A model generated the notes under the pieces. The model saw only the letters and a program-made list of their open reading frames with translations, did no database searches and was not told the DNA's origin. Below, piece after piece: positions 9,063 to 17,156 of a stretch of DNA of 40,000 nucleotides. Every line of letters begins with the position of its first letter. Within the stretch, counting starts at the first letter, position 1. The position numbers and the translations under genes were made by a program. The stretch is from Verrucomicrobiota bacterium (lineage in GTDB: Bacteria; Verrucomicrobiota; Verrucomicrobiia; Opitutales; UBA953). The stretch spans positions 1 to 40,000 of the forward strand of contig VHDL01000005.1 in NCBI GenBank assembly GCA_016871415.1, read 5' to 3'.

Positions 9063-10712
9063 ATGGTCACCGACAACAAGCCCTCCCTGGTAGCCATAAA
9101 TGTAGACGGGGTGGAGCATCTGGTGCCGGCAGGGGCCAACCTGGTCGACGTGCTGGGCCGGATCGGCCGCGAGGTGCCCCATTATTGCTACCACCCGAAG
9201 CTGCCGGTGGCGGGCAACTGCCGCATGTGCCTGGTCGAGCTCGGCTCGCCGATGCGCAACCGCGCCACCAACGAAGTCATCCTGGAGAACGGGAAACCCA
9301 GGATCGGCTGGCAGCCCAAGCCGGCCATCGCCTGCGCGACCATGGTCTCACCGGGGCTGCACGTGAAGCTCGACTCGCCGGTGGTGAAGTCGTGCCGCGA
9401 AGGCGTGACGGAGATGCTCCTGGTCAACCATCCGCTCGACTGCCCGATCTGCGACCAAGCGGGCGAATGCAAGCTGCAGGAATACTCGGCCGAATACGGT
9501 CGCGGCGCCTCGCGCTACGACCACGAGAAAAACGCGAAGCCCAAGCGCTCGCGCCTCGGGCCGCGCGTCACGCTCGACGACGAGCGCTGCATCCTCTGCT
9601 CACGCTGCGTGCGCTTCACCTCGGAGATCGCCAAGGATCCCGTGCTGGGCTTCGTCAACCGCGGCTCGTTCAACACGCTGACCTGCTTCCCCGGACGCGA
9701 GCTCGACCACAACTACTCGCTCAACACGGTCGACATCTGTCCGGTGGGCGCGCTCACGAGCACCGACTTCCGCTTCAAGATGCGGGTGTGGTTCCTCAAA
9801 CAGACGCCGAGCGTCGACACGGAGTCCTCGGCCGGCGCCAACACGACCGTCTGGTCGCGCGAGGGCGTGATCCATCGCATCACACCGCGCCGCAATGACG
9901 CGGTGAACGACACCTGGATGGCCGACTCGGGACGCGAGCTCTACAAGCAAGTCACGGCGGAGAGCCGCCTGCGTCACGCGACCGTGCGCGGGGTGCGCGC
10001 GACCGCGGAGGAGGCCCTCGCCGCCGCCTCGGCCGCGCTCGCCTCCGGCCCGCTCGCCGTGGTGGGCTCCGGACGTCTCTCCGTCGAGGAGCAGCGGCTC
10101 CTCGCCCGGCTCGTCTCGGCGCGCGGCGCCACCGCCTACGTCCCCGCCCACGTCAGCAAGGGCGACGGGCTCCTCGTCTCCGAGGACCGCACGCCCAACT
10201 TCCGCGGCACGCTCGTGACCGGCCTCACCGCCCGCGAGGCCGACGCCGACCTGCGCGCGCTCGCCGCCGACATAGAGTCCGGCAAGGTGCGCACGCTGCT
10301 CGTCTGCCGCGAGGACGTGACCGCCCTCGGCCTCTCCGCGGCGCTCCTCGCCAAGGTGCGCACGGTCGTCATCGGAACGCACGCCGACGCCACGACCGCC
10401 GCCGCCGAGGTCGTGCTGCCCGGCCTCACGGTCTTCGAGAAGCACGGCACGTTCATCAACTGCCAGTTCCGCCTGCAGACCTTCGCACAGGCCGTGCCGG
10501 GACCCGCGGGCGTGATGCCCGACGCCCTAACCATCGCCCGCCTCGCCGGCGCCGACGCCTCCAAGGTCTGGCAGGACCTCTCCGCCCTGCCCCCGCTCGC
10601 GGGGCTCGACGGCGCGAAGCTGCCCGCCGAGGGCGTGCAGCTCGACGGCTCCGCCTGGTCGGGCCTGCGTTTCCCCGAAGGCCGCCTCCTCAAACACGCG
10701 CCCCTGGCCTGA
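9063..10712 (+). CDS. nuoG: NADH-quinone oxidoreductase subunit G (complex I, iron-sulfur subunit)
   Basis: NuoG carries electrons from the NADH-oxidising module through several Fe-S clusters in the peripheral arm of complex I. The N-terminus is a ferredoxin-like [2Fe-2S] domain (CYHPKLPVAGNCRMC). It is followed by the His-ligated cluster motif (NHPLDCPICDQAGEC), a C-x2-C-x2-C set (CILCSRC) and a CPVGAL element. The remainder is a shortened molybdopterin-oxidoreductase-like domain (TVWSREGVIHRITPRR). At 549 residues it is well short of the about 900-residue E. coli protein but in the range of compact NuoG forms. I prefer the ATG at 9063, 11 codons after an in-frame TTG at 9030, because homologues begin close to the ferredoxin strand. 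nuoH follows after 5 bp. No nuoE/nuoF is upstream. Confidence 0.92.
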   Translation: MVTDNKPSLVAINVDGVEHLVPAGANLVDVLGRIGREVPHYCYHPKLPVAGNCRMCLVELGSPMRNRATNEVILENGKPRIGWQPKPAIACATMVSPGLHVKLDSPVVKSCREGVTEMLLVNHPLDCPICDQAGECKLQEYSAEYGRGASRYDHEKNAKPKRSRLGPRVTLDDERCILCSRCVRFTSEIAKDPVLGFVNRGSFNTLTCFPGRELDHNYSLNTVDICPVGALTSTDFRFKMRVWFLKQTPSVDTESSAGANTTVWSREGVIHRITPRRNDAVNDTWMADSGRELYKQVTAESRLRHATVRGVRATAEEALAAASAALASGPLAVVGSGRLSVEEQRLLARLVSARGATAYVPAHVSKGDGLLVSEDRTPNFRGTLVTGLTAREADADLRALAADIESGKVRTLLVCREDVTALGLSAALLAKVRTVVIGTHADATTAAAEVVLPGLTVFEKHGTFINCQFRLQTFAQAVPGPAGVMPDALTIARLAGADASKVWQDLSALPPLAGLDGAKLPAEGVQLDGSAWSGLRFPEGRLLKHAPLA

Positions 10713-10717
10713 GACCC

Positions 10718-11818
10718 ATGGAATCCTTCCTATTCGACCTCCTCGCCTCGCCCTCCTGGCCCTTCGCGGCCGCACGCGGGGTGATCGTCATCGGCGTGCT
10801 CATGACCATCGCGGGCTACTCCGTGCTGCTCGAACGCAAGGCCTCCGCCTGGATCCAGGGACGCATCGGGCCAAACCGCACGAGCCATCCGCTCATCGCC
10901 TGGATCCCCCTGCTCGGCACCTTCCTGATGAAGGGTGGCTTCATCCAGCCCGCGGCCGACGGACTTAAGTTCCTCTTCAAGGAGGACCCGCTGCCCGGCC
11001 ACGTGCGCAAGGGCTACTACGTACTCGCCCCGGTCGTGGCCCTCGCGCCCGCGCTCGCGACGGTCGTGATGCTGCCCTTCGGGCGCCTGCCGGACGGCAA
11101 CGTCATCGCGCTCTGCCCGGGCGCCGACGTCGGCGTCCTGTTCATGTTCGCGACCAGCTCCCTCGGCGTCTACGGCATCGCGCTCGCCGGCTGGTCGGCC
11201 AACTCGAAGTACCCCTTCCTCGGCGCCGTGCGCGGCTCCGCCCAGCTCATCTCCTACGAGCTGGCGATGGGCCTCTCGGTCCTCACCGTCTTCCTCGCGA
11301 CCGCTGCGCCGGGCGTCAACAGCCCGCTCAGCCTCGTGGCCATCGTCGACGCGCAGCGCGGGGCCTGGAACGTGCTGTGCCATCCGCTGGCCGCGCTGAT
11401 CTTCCTCATCTGCGTCTTCGCCGAGACCAACCGGCACCCCTTCGACATGCCGGAATCGGAGACCGACCTCGTGGGCGGCTTTCACACCGAATACGGGTCG
11501 TTCAAGTTCGGGCTCTTCTTCGTCGCCGAATACGGCCACATGGTCATCGGCTCGTCGCTCTTCATCCTGATGTTCCTCGGCGGCTGGCACGTGCTACCCT
11601 GGCTACCGACCGTGGGCACCGGCGTCGTGGCCACGCTGGCCGGACTGACGGCATTCTTCCTCAAGCTGGCCATCTTCCTCTTCTTCTTCGTCTGGGTCCG
11701 CTGGACCGTGCCCCGTTTCCGCTACGACCAGGTCATGCGGATCGGCTGGCGCGTGCTGCTCCCCGCCGCCATCGTCAACCTCCTCGCGTACTTCGCCTGG
11801 TACGCCTTCAACCAATAG
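10718..11818 (+). CDS. nuoH: NADH-quinone oxidoreductase subunit H (complex I membrane subunit)
   Basis: A 366-residue polytopic inner-membrane protein forming part of the quinone-binding chamber at the junction of peripheral and membrane arms. Family landmarks are LLERKASAWIQGRIGPNRT near residue 40, QLISYELAMGLSVL near 180 and the acidic loop FAETNRHPFDMPESETDLVGGF with HTEYGSFKFG. Also present are the helix LFILMFLGGWHVL and the terminal VRWTVPRFRYDQVMRIGW. The acidic loop usually reads E-A-E-x-E-L-V. Here it is E-S-E-T-D-L-V, a conservative change. It begins 5 bp after nuoG and ends 10 bp before nuoI, so the three are one operon. The bases before the ATG are GAGACCC, with no Shine-Dalgarno. 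Confidence 0.95.
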   Translation: MESFLFDLLASPSWPFAAARGVIVIGVLMTIAGYSVLLERKASAWIQGRIGPNRTSHPLIAWIPLLGTFLMKGGFIQPAADGLKFLFKEDPLPGHVRKGYYVLAPVVALAPALATVVMLPFGRLPDGNVIALCPGADVGVLFMFATSSLGVYGIALAGWSANSKYPFLGAVRGSAQLISYELAMGLSVLTVFLATAAPGVNSPLSLVAIVDAQRGAWNVLCHPLAALIFLICVFAETNRHPFDMPESETDLVGGFHTEYGSFKFGLFFVAEYGHMVIGSSLFILMFLGGWHVLPWLPTVGTGVVATLAGLTAFFLKLAIFLFFFVWVRWTVPRFRYDQVMRIGWRVLLPAAIVNLLAYFAWYAFNQ

Positions 11819-11828
11819 ACCCACGCCC

Positions 11829-12374
11829 ATGGCCGTCAAAGTCGTCGAACGCCGTCCGCTCACCCTCGCCGAGCGCACCTACTTGCCGCAGATCCTCGCG
11901 GGCCTCAAGGTCACCTGGGACAACATGGTGCGCCCGCCCGTGACGCTGCAGTACCCGGACGAACGTCCGGCCATCCCGCAGAACTACCGCGGCGTGCCCA
12001 CGCTCGTCATGGACCCAAACGGCCGCGAGAAGTGCGTGTCGTGCCAGCTCTGCGAATTCGTCTGCCCGCCCAAAGCCATCCGCATCACGCCCGGTGAGAT
12101 CCCCGCCGATGCGCCCACGGCGCACGTCGAGAAGGCGCCGAAGGAATTCGAGATCAACATGCTCCGCTGCATCTACTGCGGGCTGTGCCAGGAGGTCTGC
12201 CCCGAGGAGGCCATCTGGCTGCAGACACAGTATTCGATGACGGGTCTCTCGCGCGAAGCGATGGTCAACGACAAGGCGCGTCTCTACGAGCTCGGCGGCA
12301 CGGTGCCCGACGCCCACCGCAAGTGGGACGTCAAGAAGGCCGAGGCCGAGCGCCAGGCCGACGGCGCCCACTGA
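11829..12374 (+). CDS. nuoI: NADH-quinone oxidoreductase subunit I (2x[4Fe-4S])
   Basis: A 181-residue ferredoxin-type subunit bridging NuoG/NuoB in complex I. Two canonical C-x2-C-x2-C-x3-C-P motifs are visible: CVSCQLCEFVCPPKAI around residue 62 and CIYCGLCQEVCPEEAI around residue 117, which hold clusters N6a and N6b. The N-terminal segment (LTLAERTYLPQILAGLKVTW) is the membrane-associated helix. The C-terminus is the usual charged tail (KKAEAERQADGAH). It is the last gene of the nuoGHI unit. nuoJ does not follow; the next feature is a decayed gene. A weak 5-bp GC hairpin at 12376-12392 follows the stop, without a T tract. Confidence 0.95.
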   Translation: MAVKVVERRPLTLAERTYLPQILAGLKVTWDNMVRPPVTLQYPDERPAIPQNYRGVPTLVMDPNGREKCVSCQLCEFVCPPKAIRITPGEIPADAPTAHVEKAPKEFEINMLRCIYCGLCQEVCPEEAIWLQTQYSMTGLSREAMVNDKARLYELGGTVPDAHRKWDVKKAEAERQADGAH

Positions 12375-12424
12375 GGCCGGACGCGCGCCGGCGACGGCGG
12401 CGCGGTCGCCCGCCAGACTCTTCC

Positions 12425-12869
12425 ATGTCCAAGCTGTTCTCCCCCTGCCGTCTCGGAGCCATCGAGACGCCCCATCGCGTCCTGATGGCCCCGCTTACGC
12501 GCTGCCGCGCGGGCGCGGGCAACGTGCCGACGGATCTCATGGCGCAGAACTACGCCCAACGTGCCTCGGCGGGCCTAATCATCACCGAAGCGACGACGGT
12601 CTGACCGAGAGGGCACGGCTACCCGGACACGCCGGGCATCTACACCGAGGCCTAGGCGGAAGGCTGGCGCAAGGTCACCCGGGCCGTGCATAACGCGGGA
12701 GGCCGCATCCTGCTGTAGCTCTTGCACGTCGGCCGCATCTCGCATCCCGCCTTCCAGCCCGAACCTGCCTCGCCGCCTCCGGGACGGCCTTCCCCTCTAC
12801 GTGCCGGATGAGTCGACCTTCTACGCCCCGGGCCCGAAGGGCTACGTCGACTACCCTGCGACCGACTGA
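12425..12869 (+). pseudogene. Relic of an Old Yellow Enzyme (NADH:flavin oxidoreductase, NemA-like) gene
   Basis: The frame from ATG 12425 begins like an intact OYE (MSKLFSPCRLG, VLMAPLTRCRA, YAQRASAGLIITEATTV). It is then interrupted by TGA at 12602. Reading through in the same frame gives the family continuation GYPDTPGIYTEA, TAG, AEGWRKVTRAVHNAGGRILL, TAG, LLHVGRISHPAFQP. Both TAG codons stand where relatives have glutamine, so single C-to-T changes explain them. At about 12758-12764 the sequence jumps in a different frame to the extreme C-terminus of the family (NLPRRLRDGLPL, ESTFY, KGYVDYPATD, TGA at 12867). About 200 central codons, including most of the FMN/substrate barrel, are missing. 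The gene is dead. It presumably once encoded a flavin ene-reductase. Confidence 0.9.
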
Positions 12870-12910
12870 AGCCTGGCGACATTTCCGCTCAGGCGTCACT
12901 TCCCTCTTCC

Positions 12911-14659
12911 ATGCGAAGCGTCCCGGGCCTACAACCGCCGGACGGCCCTGCGCGGCCGGCCCAGAAGATGTCCGTCCCGCCTCCCCTTTCCGCTCCGCCC
13001 TCGGCTCCCGCCAAGACCTACGTCATCGGCCACAAGAACCCCGACGCCGACGCGATCTGCTCCGCCATCGCCTACGCCGCCTTCAAGCGGGCCTCCGGCT
13101 ACGAGGGCTTCGTCGCCGCCCGCTGCGGCAACTCCAACGCCCGCATCGACGCCATCCTGAAGCGCTTCGGCGCCTCCCTGCCCGAGTTCGTCGGCGAAGT
13201 CACCCCGCGCGTCGAGGACATCATGCAGTCCTCGCCCTACACTGTGACGGCCGACGACACCTGCGCCCACGCGCTCGAGATCCTCGATCGGCACGACATC
13301 CGTGCCCTGCCCGTCATCGGCCGGGACGGCCGCGTGGCCGGCCATGTCTCCATCTTCGCGCTCGGCGACTACTTCATCCCCAAGCCACGTCGCGCCACCT
13401 CGATGCGCAAAGTGAACAGCTCCATCCGCGCCATCATCGGATCCATCGGCACCGAGGTTGTCGCCTTCGACCCTGACGCCGTCGACGAACTCTTCGTGCG
13501 CGTCGCCGCCATGGAGCTCGATTCCTTCGGCAAGTCGGCCACCGTCGAGGGCATCCCCACCTCGAAGAGCATCATCGTCGTGGGCGACCGCACCGATGTG
13601 CATCTCCGAGCCATCGAGATGGGCGTGCGCCTCATCATCGTCACCGGCGGGCACCGCATGCGGGAGGAAGTGCTGGCGAAGGCCCGCGCGGCCCGCGTCT
13701 CCGTCGCCTACGCCGACACCGACAGCGCGACCACCGCCTGGGCCGTGCGCGCCTCCACCCTCGTCGGCGGTCTGGTGCAGAAGGACGCCCCGGTCTTCCA
13801 CCCCCAGGAGAAGGTCTCAGTGGTGCGTCGCCGCATCGTTCAGTCCTCCGCGCTCATCTTCCCAGTCGTGGACGAGGAAGGCCGCCTCGTCGGCGTCTTC
13901 TCCAAGACCGACATCCTGAAGCCCGTGCGCACCCGGCTCGTGCTGGTCGACCACAACGAACTTTCCCAGGCCGTGGAGGGTGCGGCCGAGGTCGAGATCG
14001 CCGAGGTCGTCGACCACCATCGCCTGGGTAACCCGCACACCGCCCAGCCCATCCTCTTCCTCAACCGCCCGCTGGGATCCACCTGCTCCATCGTGGCCGA
14101 CATGTTCCGCACCGCCGGGCTCACCCCCTCGCCGCAGGTCGCCGGATTGATGATGTGCGGCATCATCTCCGACACCCTCCTCCTGCAGAGTCCCACCAGC
14201 ACTCCGCTCGACGCGGACCTGCTACACTGGCTAGCCCGCGTGGCCGACGCCGACCCGCGCGCCCTGGCCGACATGATCTTCAACACCGGGTCGGTCCTCG
14301 CGACCATGCCGCCCGACGCCGCGGTGCGCACGGACTGCAAGCTCTACGCCGAGGGCGAGCGCCGGTTCTCGGTGGCCCAGGTGGAGGAGCTCGGCTACGG
14401 CAACTTCTGGAAGGCCAGCGAGGGGCTGCTGGAGGCGCTCGAGCGCTACCGCCGGGAGAACGGCCTCAGCTTCTCCTGCCTGCTGGTGACCGACATCGAC
14501 ACCCAAGGCTCGGTGCTGCTGGTGCGAGGCGAGGAGGCCGTGCTGCACGCCATCACCTACCCGCAGAAGCAGCCGCCGCACATCTTCGACCTGCCCGGGG
14601 TCGTCAGCCGCAAGAAGCAGCTGATGCCCTTCCTCAGCGGCCTGCTCGGGGCCGCCTGA
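12911..14659 (+). CDS. Putative manganese-dependent inorganic pyrophosphatase with CBS and DRTGG domains
   Basis: Family II pyrophosphatases hydrolyse PPi to phosphate using Mn/Co. The catalytic DHH domain is split by a regulatory insert. It starts with TYVIGHKNPDADAICSAIAY. A CBS motif follows (VEDIMQSSPYTVTADDTCAHALEILDRH, given here in parts), then a DRTGG-like segment (SIIVVGDRTDVHLRAIEMG, IIVTGG) and a second CBS (FHPQEKVSVVRRRIVQ, VGVFSKTDIL). The DHH domain then resumes with LVDHNELSQAVEG, VVDHHRLGN, IISDTLLLQSPTSTP and a DHHA2 C-terminal domain ending ISRKKQ-type (VVSRKKQLMP). CBS-PPases are typically controlled by adenine nucleotides. The start is uncertain. ATG 12911 follows the CTCTTCC leader seen at other starts here, whereas ATG 12968 (MSVPPPLS) would give 563 residues. 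It is nearly fused to rnr (ATG 1 bp after the stop). Confidence 0.9.
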   Translation: MRSVPGLQPPDGPARPAQKMSVPPPLSAPPSAPAKTYVIGHKNPDADAICSAIAYAAFKRASGYEGFVAARCGNSNARIDAILKRFGASLPEFVGEVTPRVEDIMQSSPYTVTADDTCAHALEILDRHDIRALPVIGRDGRVAGHVSIFALGDYFIPKPRRATSMRKVNSSIRAIIGSIGTEVVAFDPDAVDELFVRVAAMELDSFGKSATVEGIPTSKSIIVVGDRTDVHLRAIEMGVRLIIVTGGHRMREEVLAKARAARVSVAYADTDSATTAWAVRASTLVGGLVQKDAPVFHPQEKVSVVRRRIVQSSALIFPVVDEEGRLVGVFSKTDILKPVRTRLVLVDHNELSQAVEGAAEVEIAEVVDHHRLGNPHTAQPILFLNRPLGSTCSIVADMFRTAGLTPSPQVAGLMMCGIISDTLLLQSPTSTPLDADLLHWLARVADADPRALADMIFNTGSVLATMPPDAAVRTDCKLYAEGERRFSVAQVEELGYGNFWKASEGLLEALERYRRENGLSFSCLLVTDIDTQGSVLLVRGEEAVLHAITYPQKQPPHIFDLPGVVSRKKQLMPFLSGLLGAA

Positions 14660-14660
14660 G

Positions 14661-16985
14661 ATGAGCGCCGAACGCACGCTGCTCGAGTTCCTGGCCCGGC
14701 CGGGCTACCGGCCGATGCGGCTCGAAACCATCGTGCACGCCCTGGGCGGAGGCAAGCGGGAGCTGGCCCAGCTGCGCAAGGTGATGCCGCGCCTACTCAA
14801 GGCCGGCGCCGTCGTGACGCACAAGGGCGTGCTGCTCGCGCTTCCCCGCACCGACGCCATGGACGACGGGCTGCTGGAGGGCACAATCCTCTTCCGTCCC
14901 AGCGGCTCGGCGCGCGTGATCTTCGACGCCGAGCCCAACCAGCGGCCGCGTGACCAGCTTCACGTCGACGCCGCCGACACGCACGTCGCGCTGCACGGCG
15001 ACCGCGTGCTGGTGCGCGCCAACCCGGTGCGGAGCGAACGCATGGGTGAGGACTGGGGCTCCGGCACGGTGGTGCGCGTCGTGCGACGCGCGCTCACGCA
15101 GCTGCCCGGCACGCTCTTCCGCAACCGCCTCCAGTGGTACGTGCTGCCCGACGACCCCCGGATCTCCCGTGAGATCGTGGTGCGTGACCCGGCCCGGAGC
15201 GGGCTCACGCCCGTCCCCAAGGTCAAGGACAAGGTCGTGGTGAGGCTCGACGCCTGGGAACGTCGCAACCTCAGCCCGACGGGCACGGTCACCGAGGTGC
15301 TCGGCCCCACGCACACGCCGATGGCCGAATACCTCGCCATCCTGCGACGCTACGGCCTGCGCCCCGAGTTCCCGCCCGCGGTCGAGGCGGAGGCCTCGTC
15401 CTTCGGCGACACGGTGCGGCCCGCCGACCTCGCTGGCCGCGAGGACTTCCGTGCGATCCCGACCATCACCATCGACCCGGACGACGCCAAGGACTTCGAC
15501 GACGCGCTCTCCGTGGAACGTCTGCCCAACGGACGCCTGCGCGTCGGTATCCACGTGGCCGACGTCTCCCACTACGTCCGTCCCGGCTCGTCCCTCGACG
15601 TCGAGGCCCATGAACGGGGCAACTCGACCTACCTGGTCGGTACGGTCATTCCGATGCTGCCCCACGCGCTCTCCAGCGGCCTCTGCTCGCTAGTCGAGGC
15701 GGAGGACCGGCTGGTCAAGACGGTGATCTGCGAGTTCGACGCCGACGCGCGCCTGCTGCGCACGGACTTCGCCAACTCGGTCATCCGCAGCCGCAAGCGC
15801 CTCACCTACAAGCAGGCGTTCGCCTTCCTCCGCGACGACGACAACGCGGCCGTACGCGCCCTGCCCGCCCCGCCCCCGCACCAGACCGGCTCGCCGGGAC
15901 GCCCGCTGGCTTCGCTCGGCGACGCCGAGCTCGACGAGGTGCGCGGGATGATCGCCGACCTGTGGTCGGTGGCCGCCAAGCTCCGCGCCGATCGCTTCCG
16001 CAAGGGGTCGCTGGACCTCGACATGAAGGAGATCAAGATTTACGTGGACCAGGACGGCTGGGCGGACCGCACCGAGGTGGTCGAGCACGACGCGTCGCAC
16101 CAGCTCATCGAGGAGTTCATGCTCATGGCCAATGAGTGCGTAGCCAAGTCCCTCGACCAGACCTCCGTGCCCCACGTCTCCCGCGTGCACGACGAGCCGG
16201 ACCCCGAGAGGCTCGGCGCCTTGCGGGAGGAACTCGCGGCCAACGGATTCAAGGTGGGCGACCTCACGCACCGGACCGAGATGGTCAAACTGCTGCGGGA
16301 CCTCAAGACCCGCGAGGACGGCTACGCCATCCGCATCCAGCTACTCCGCTCGCTCAAGCAGGCCTGCTACCGTCCCTCGTCCGACGGGCACTTCGGCCTG
16401 GCCAAGCGCCACTACTCGCACTTCACCTCGCCCATCCGGCGCTACGCCGATCTGGTGGAGCACCGCATCTTCGACGCCCAGCTAGCCAAGCGCGGCGTGC
16501 GCTCAGCGCCCAAGGATGCGCCCCGCTCACCGGGGCTCGGCGAGCTCACCCGCACCTGCGAACACGTCTCGATGACCGAGCGCAACAGTTCCGAGGCCGA
16601 GCGCGATTCGGTGAGGGTGAAGCTGCTGGAGCTCTTCGAGCGCGAGGCCGGTCGCGAGAAGAAGAACGTCTTCGAGGCGACCGTGACCGAAGTGCGCGCC
16701 CACGGCCTGATGGTCGAACTCACCGCTTCCAACGCCTACGGGCTGGTGCACATCTCGACGATGACGGACGACTACTACCGCCTGAACGACCGCGGTGACA
16801 TGCTCATGGGCGGACGCACGGGCCGGCACTTCGGACCGGGATCGCAGGTGCGCGTGACGGTCGACCGGGTCGATCGTTACAAGCGGCAGGCGGACTTCCG
16901 GCTGGCCGAAGAGCCCGAGCCGCAGAGGCAACGAGGTGACGAACGGCGACGTGGCCGAGGCGGGAACCTCGGCGGCAGGAGCTAA
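14661..16985 (+). CDS. rnr: Ribonuclease R (RNase II/R family 3'-5' exoribonuclease)
   Basis: A 774-residue processive 3'-5' exonuclease that degrades structured RNA. An N-terminal winged-helix segment (LLEFLARPGYRPMRLETIVHAL) is followed by cold-shock-like domains with RGD/VLV-type strands. The RNB catalytic domain carries the metal-binding signature TITIDPDDAKDFDDAL near residue 270, with its four aspartates. Further family blocks are GIHVADVSHYV, RGNSTYLVGTVIPMLP, RLTYKQAFAF, FMLMANECVAK and RHYSHFTSPIRRYADL. A C-terminal S1 domain (VFEATVTEVRAHGLMVEL) precedes a short basic, Arg/Gly-rich tail (RRRGRGG). The ATG lies one base after the pyrophosphatase stop, so the genes are co-transcribed. 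Confidence 0.95.
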   Translation: MSAERTLLEFLARPGYRPMRLETIVHALGGGKRELAQLRKVMPRLLKAGAVVTHKGVLLALPRTDAMDDGLLEGTILFRPSGSARVIFDAEPNQRPRDQLHVDAADTHVALHGDRVLVRANPVRSERMGEDWGSGTVVRVVRRALTQLPGTLFRNRLQWYVLPDDPRISREIVVRDPARSGLTPVPKVKDKVVVRLDAWERRNLSPTGTVTEVLGPTHTPMAEYLAILRRYGLRPEFPPAVEAEASSFGDTVRPADLAGREDFRAIPTITIDPDDAKDFDDALSVERLPNGRLRVGIHVADVSHYVRPGSSLDVEAHERGNSTYLVGTVIPMLPHALSSGLCSLVEAEDRLVKTVICEFDADARLLRTDFANSVIRSRKRLTYKQAFAFLRDDDNAAVRALPAPPPHQTGSPGRPLASLGDAELDEVRGMIADLWSVAAKLRADRFRKGSLDLDMKEIKIYVDQDGWADRTEVVEHDASHQLIEEFMLMANECVAKSLDQTSVPHVSRVHDEPDPERLGALREELAANGFKVGDLTHRTEMVKLLRDLKTREDGYAIRIQLLRSLKQACYRPSSDGHFGLAKRHYSHFTSPIRRYADLVEHRIFDAQLAKRGVRSAPKDAPRSPGLGELTRTCEHVSMTERNSSEAERDSVRVKLLELFEREAGREKKNVFEATVTEVRAHGLMVELTASNAYGLVHISTMTDDYYRLNDRGDMLMGGRTGRHFGPGSQVRVTVDRVDRYKRQADFRLAEEPEPQRQRGDERRRGRGGNLGGRS

Positions 16986-17049
16986 AGCCCGAGTGGTCCA
17001 ATCGCAGAAGCTCAAATGGGGGAAGTTTTGGGGACGGCCTAGCCACACA

Positions 17050-17139
17050 TGAGCATGATTGTCATGAGCTTGAGCCTCTATTTGGAATGAGATGAGAATG
17101 AGACTCAATTTCAAGTTTGACGATTGAGAATGAGTCTCA
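17050..17139 (+). promoter_or_regulatory. Three Fur-box-like 7-1-7 sites upstream of the TonB-dependent receptor
   Basis: TGAGAATGAGTCTCA at 17125-17139 is a 7-1-7 dyad with 6 of 7 arms matching. TGAGAATGAGACTCA at 17093-17107 is nearly the same sequence. TGAGCATGATTGTCA at 17050-17064 is a weaker third copy. All resemble the TGATAATnATTATCA class of Fur operators. The copies are 43 and 32 bp apart, so they lie roughly on one helix face. The gene that follows is a FecA-like receptor, which fits iron control. The regulator is inferred and untested. Confidence 0.6.
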
Positions 17140-17156
17140 TCCTTTCCGTTCAATCG

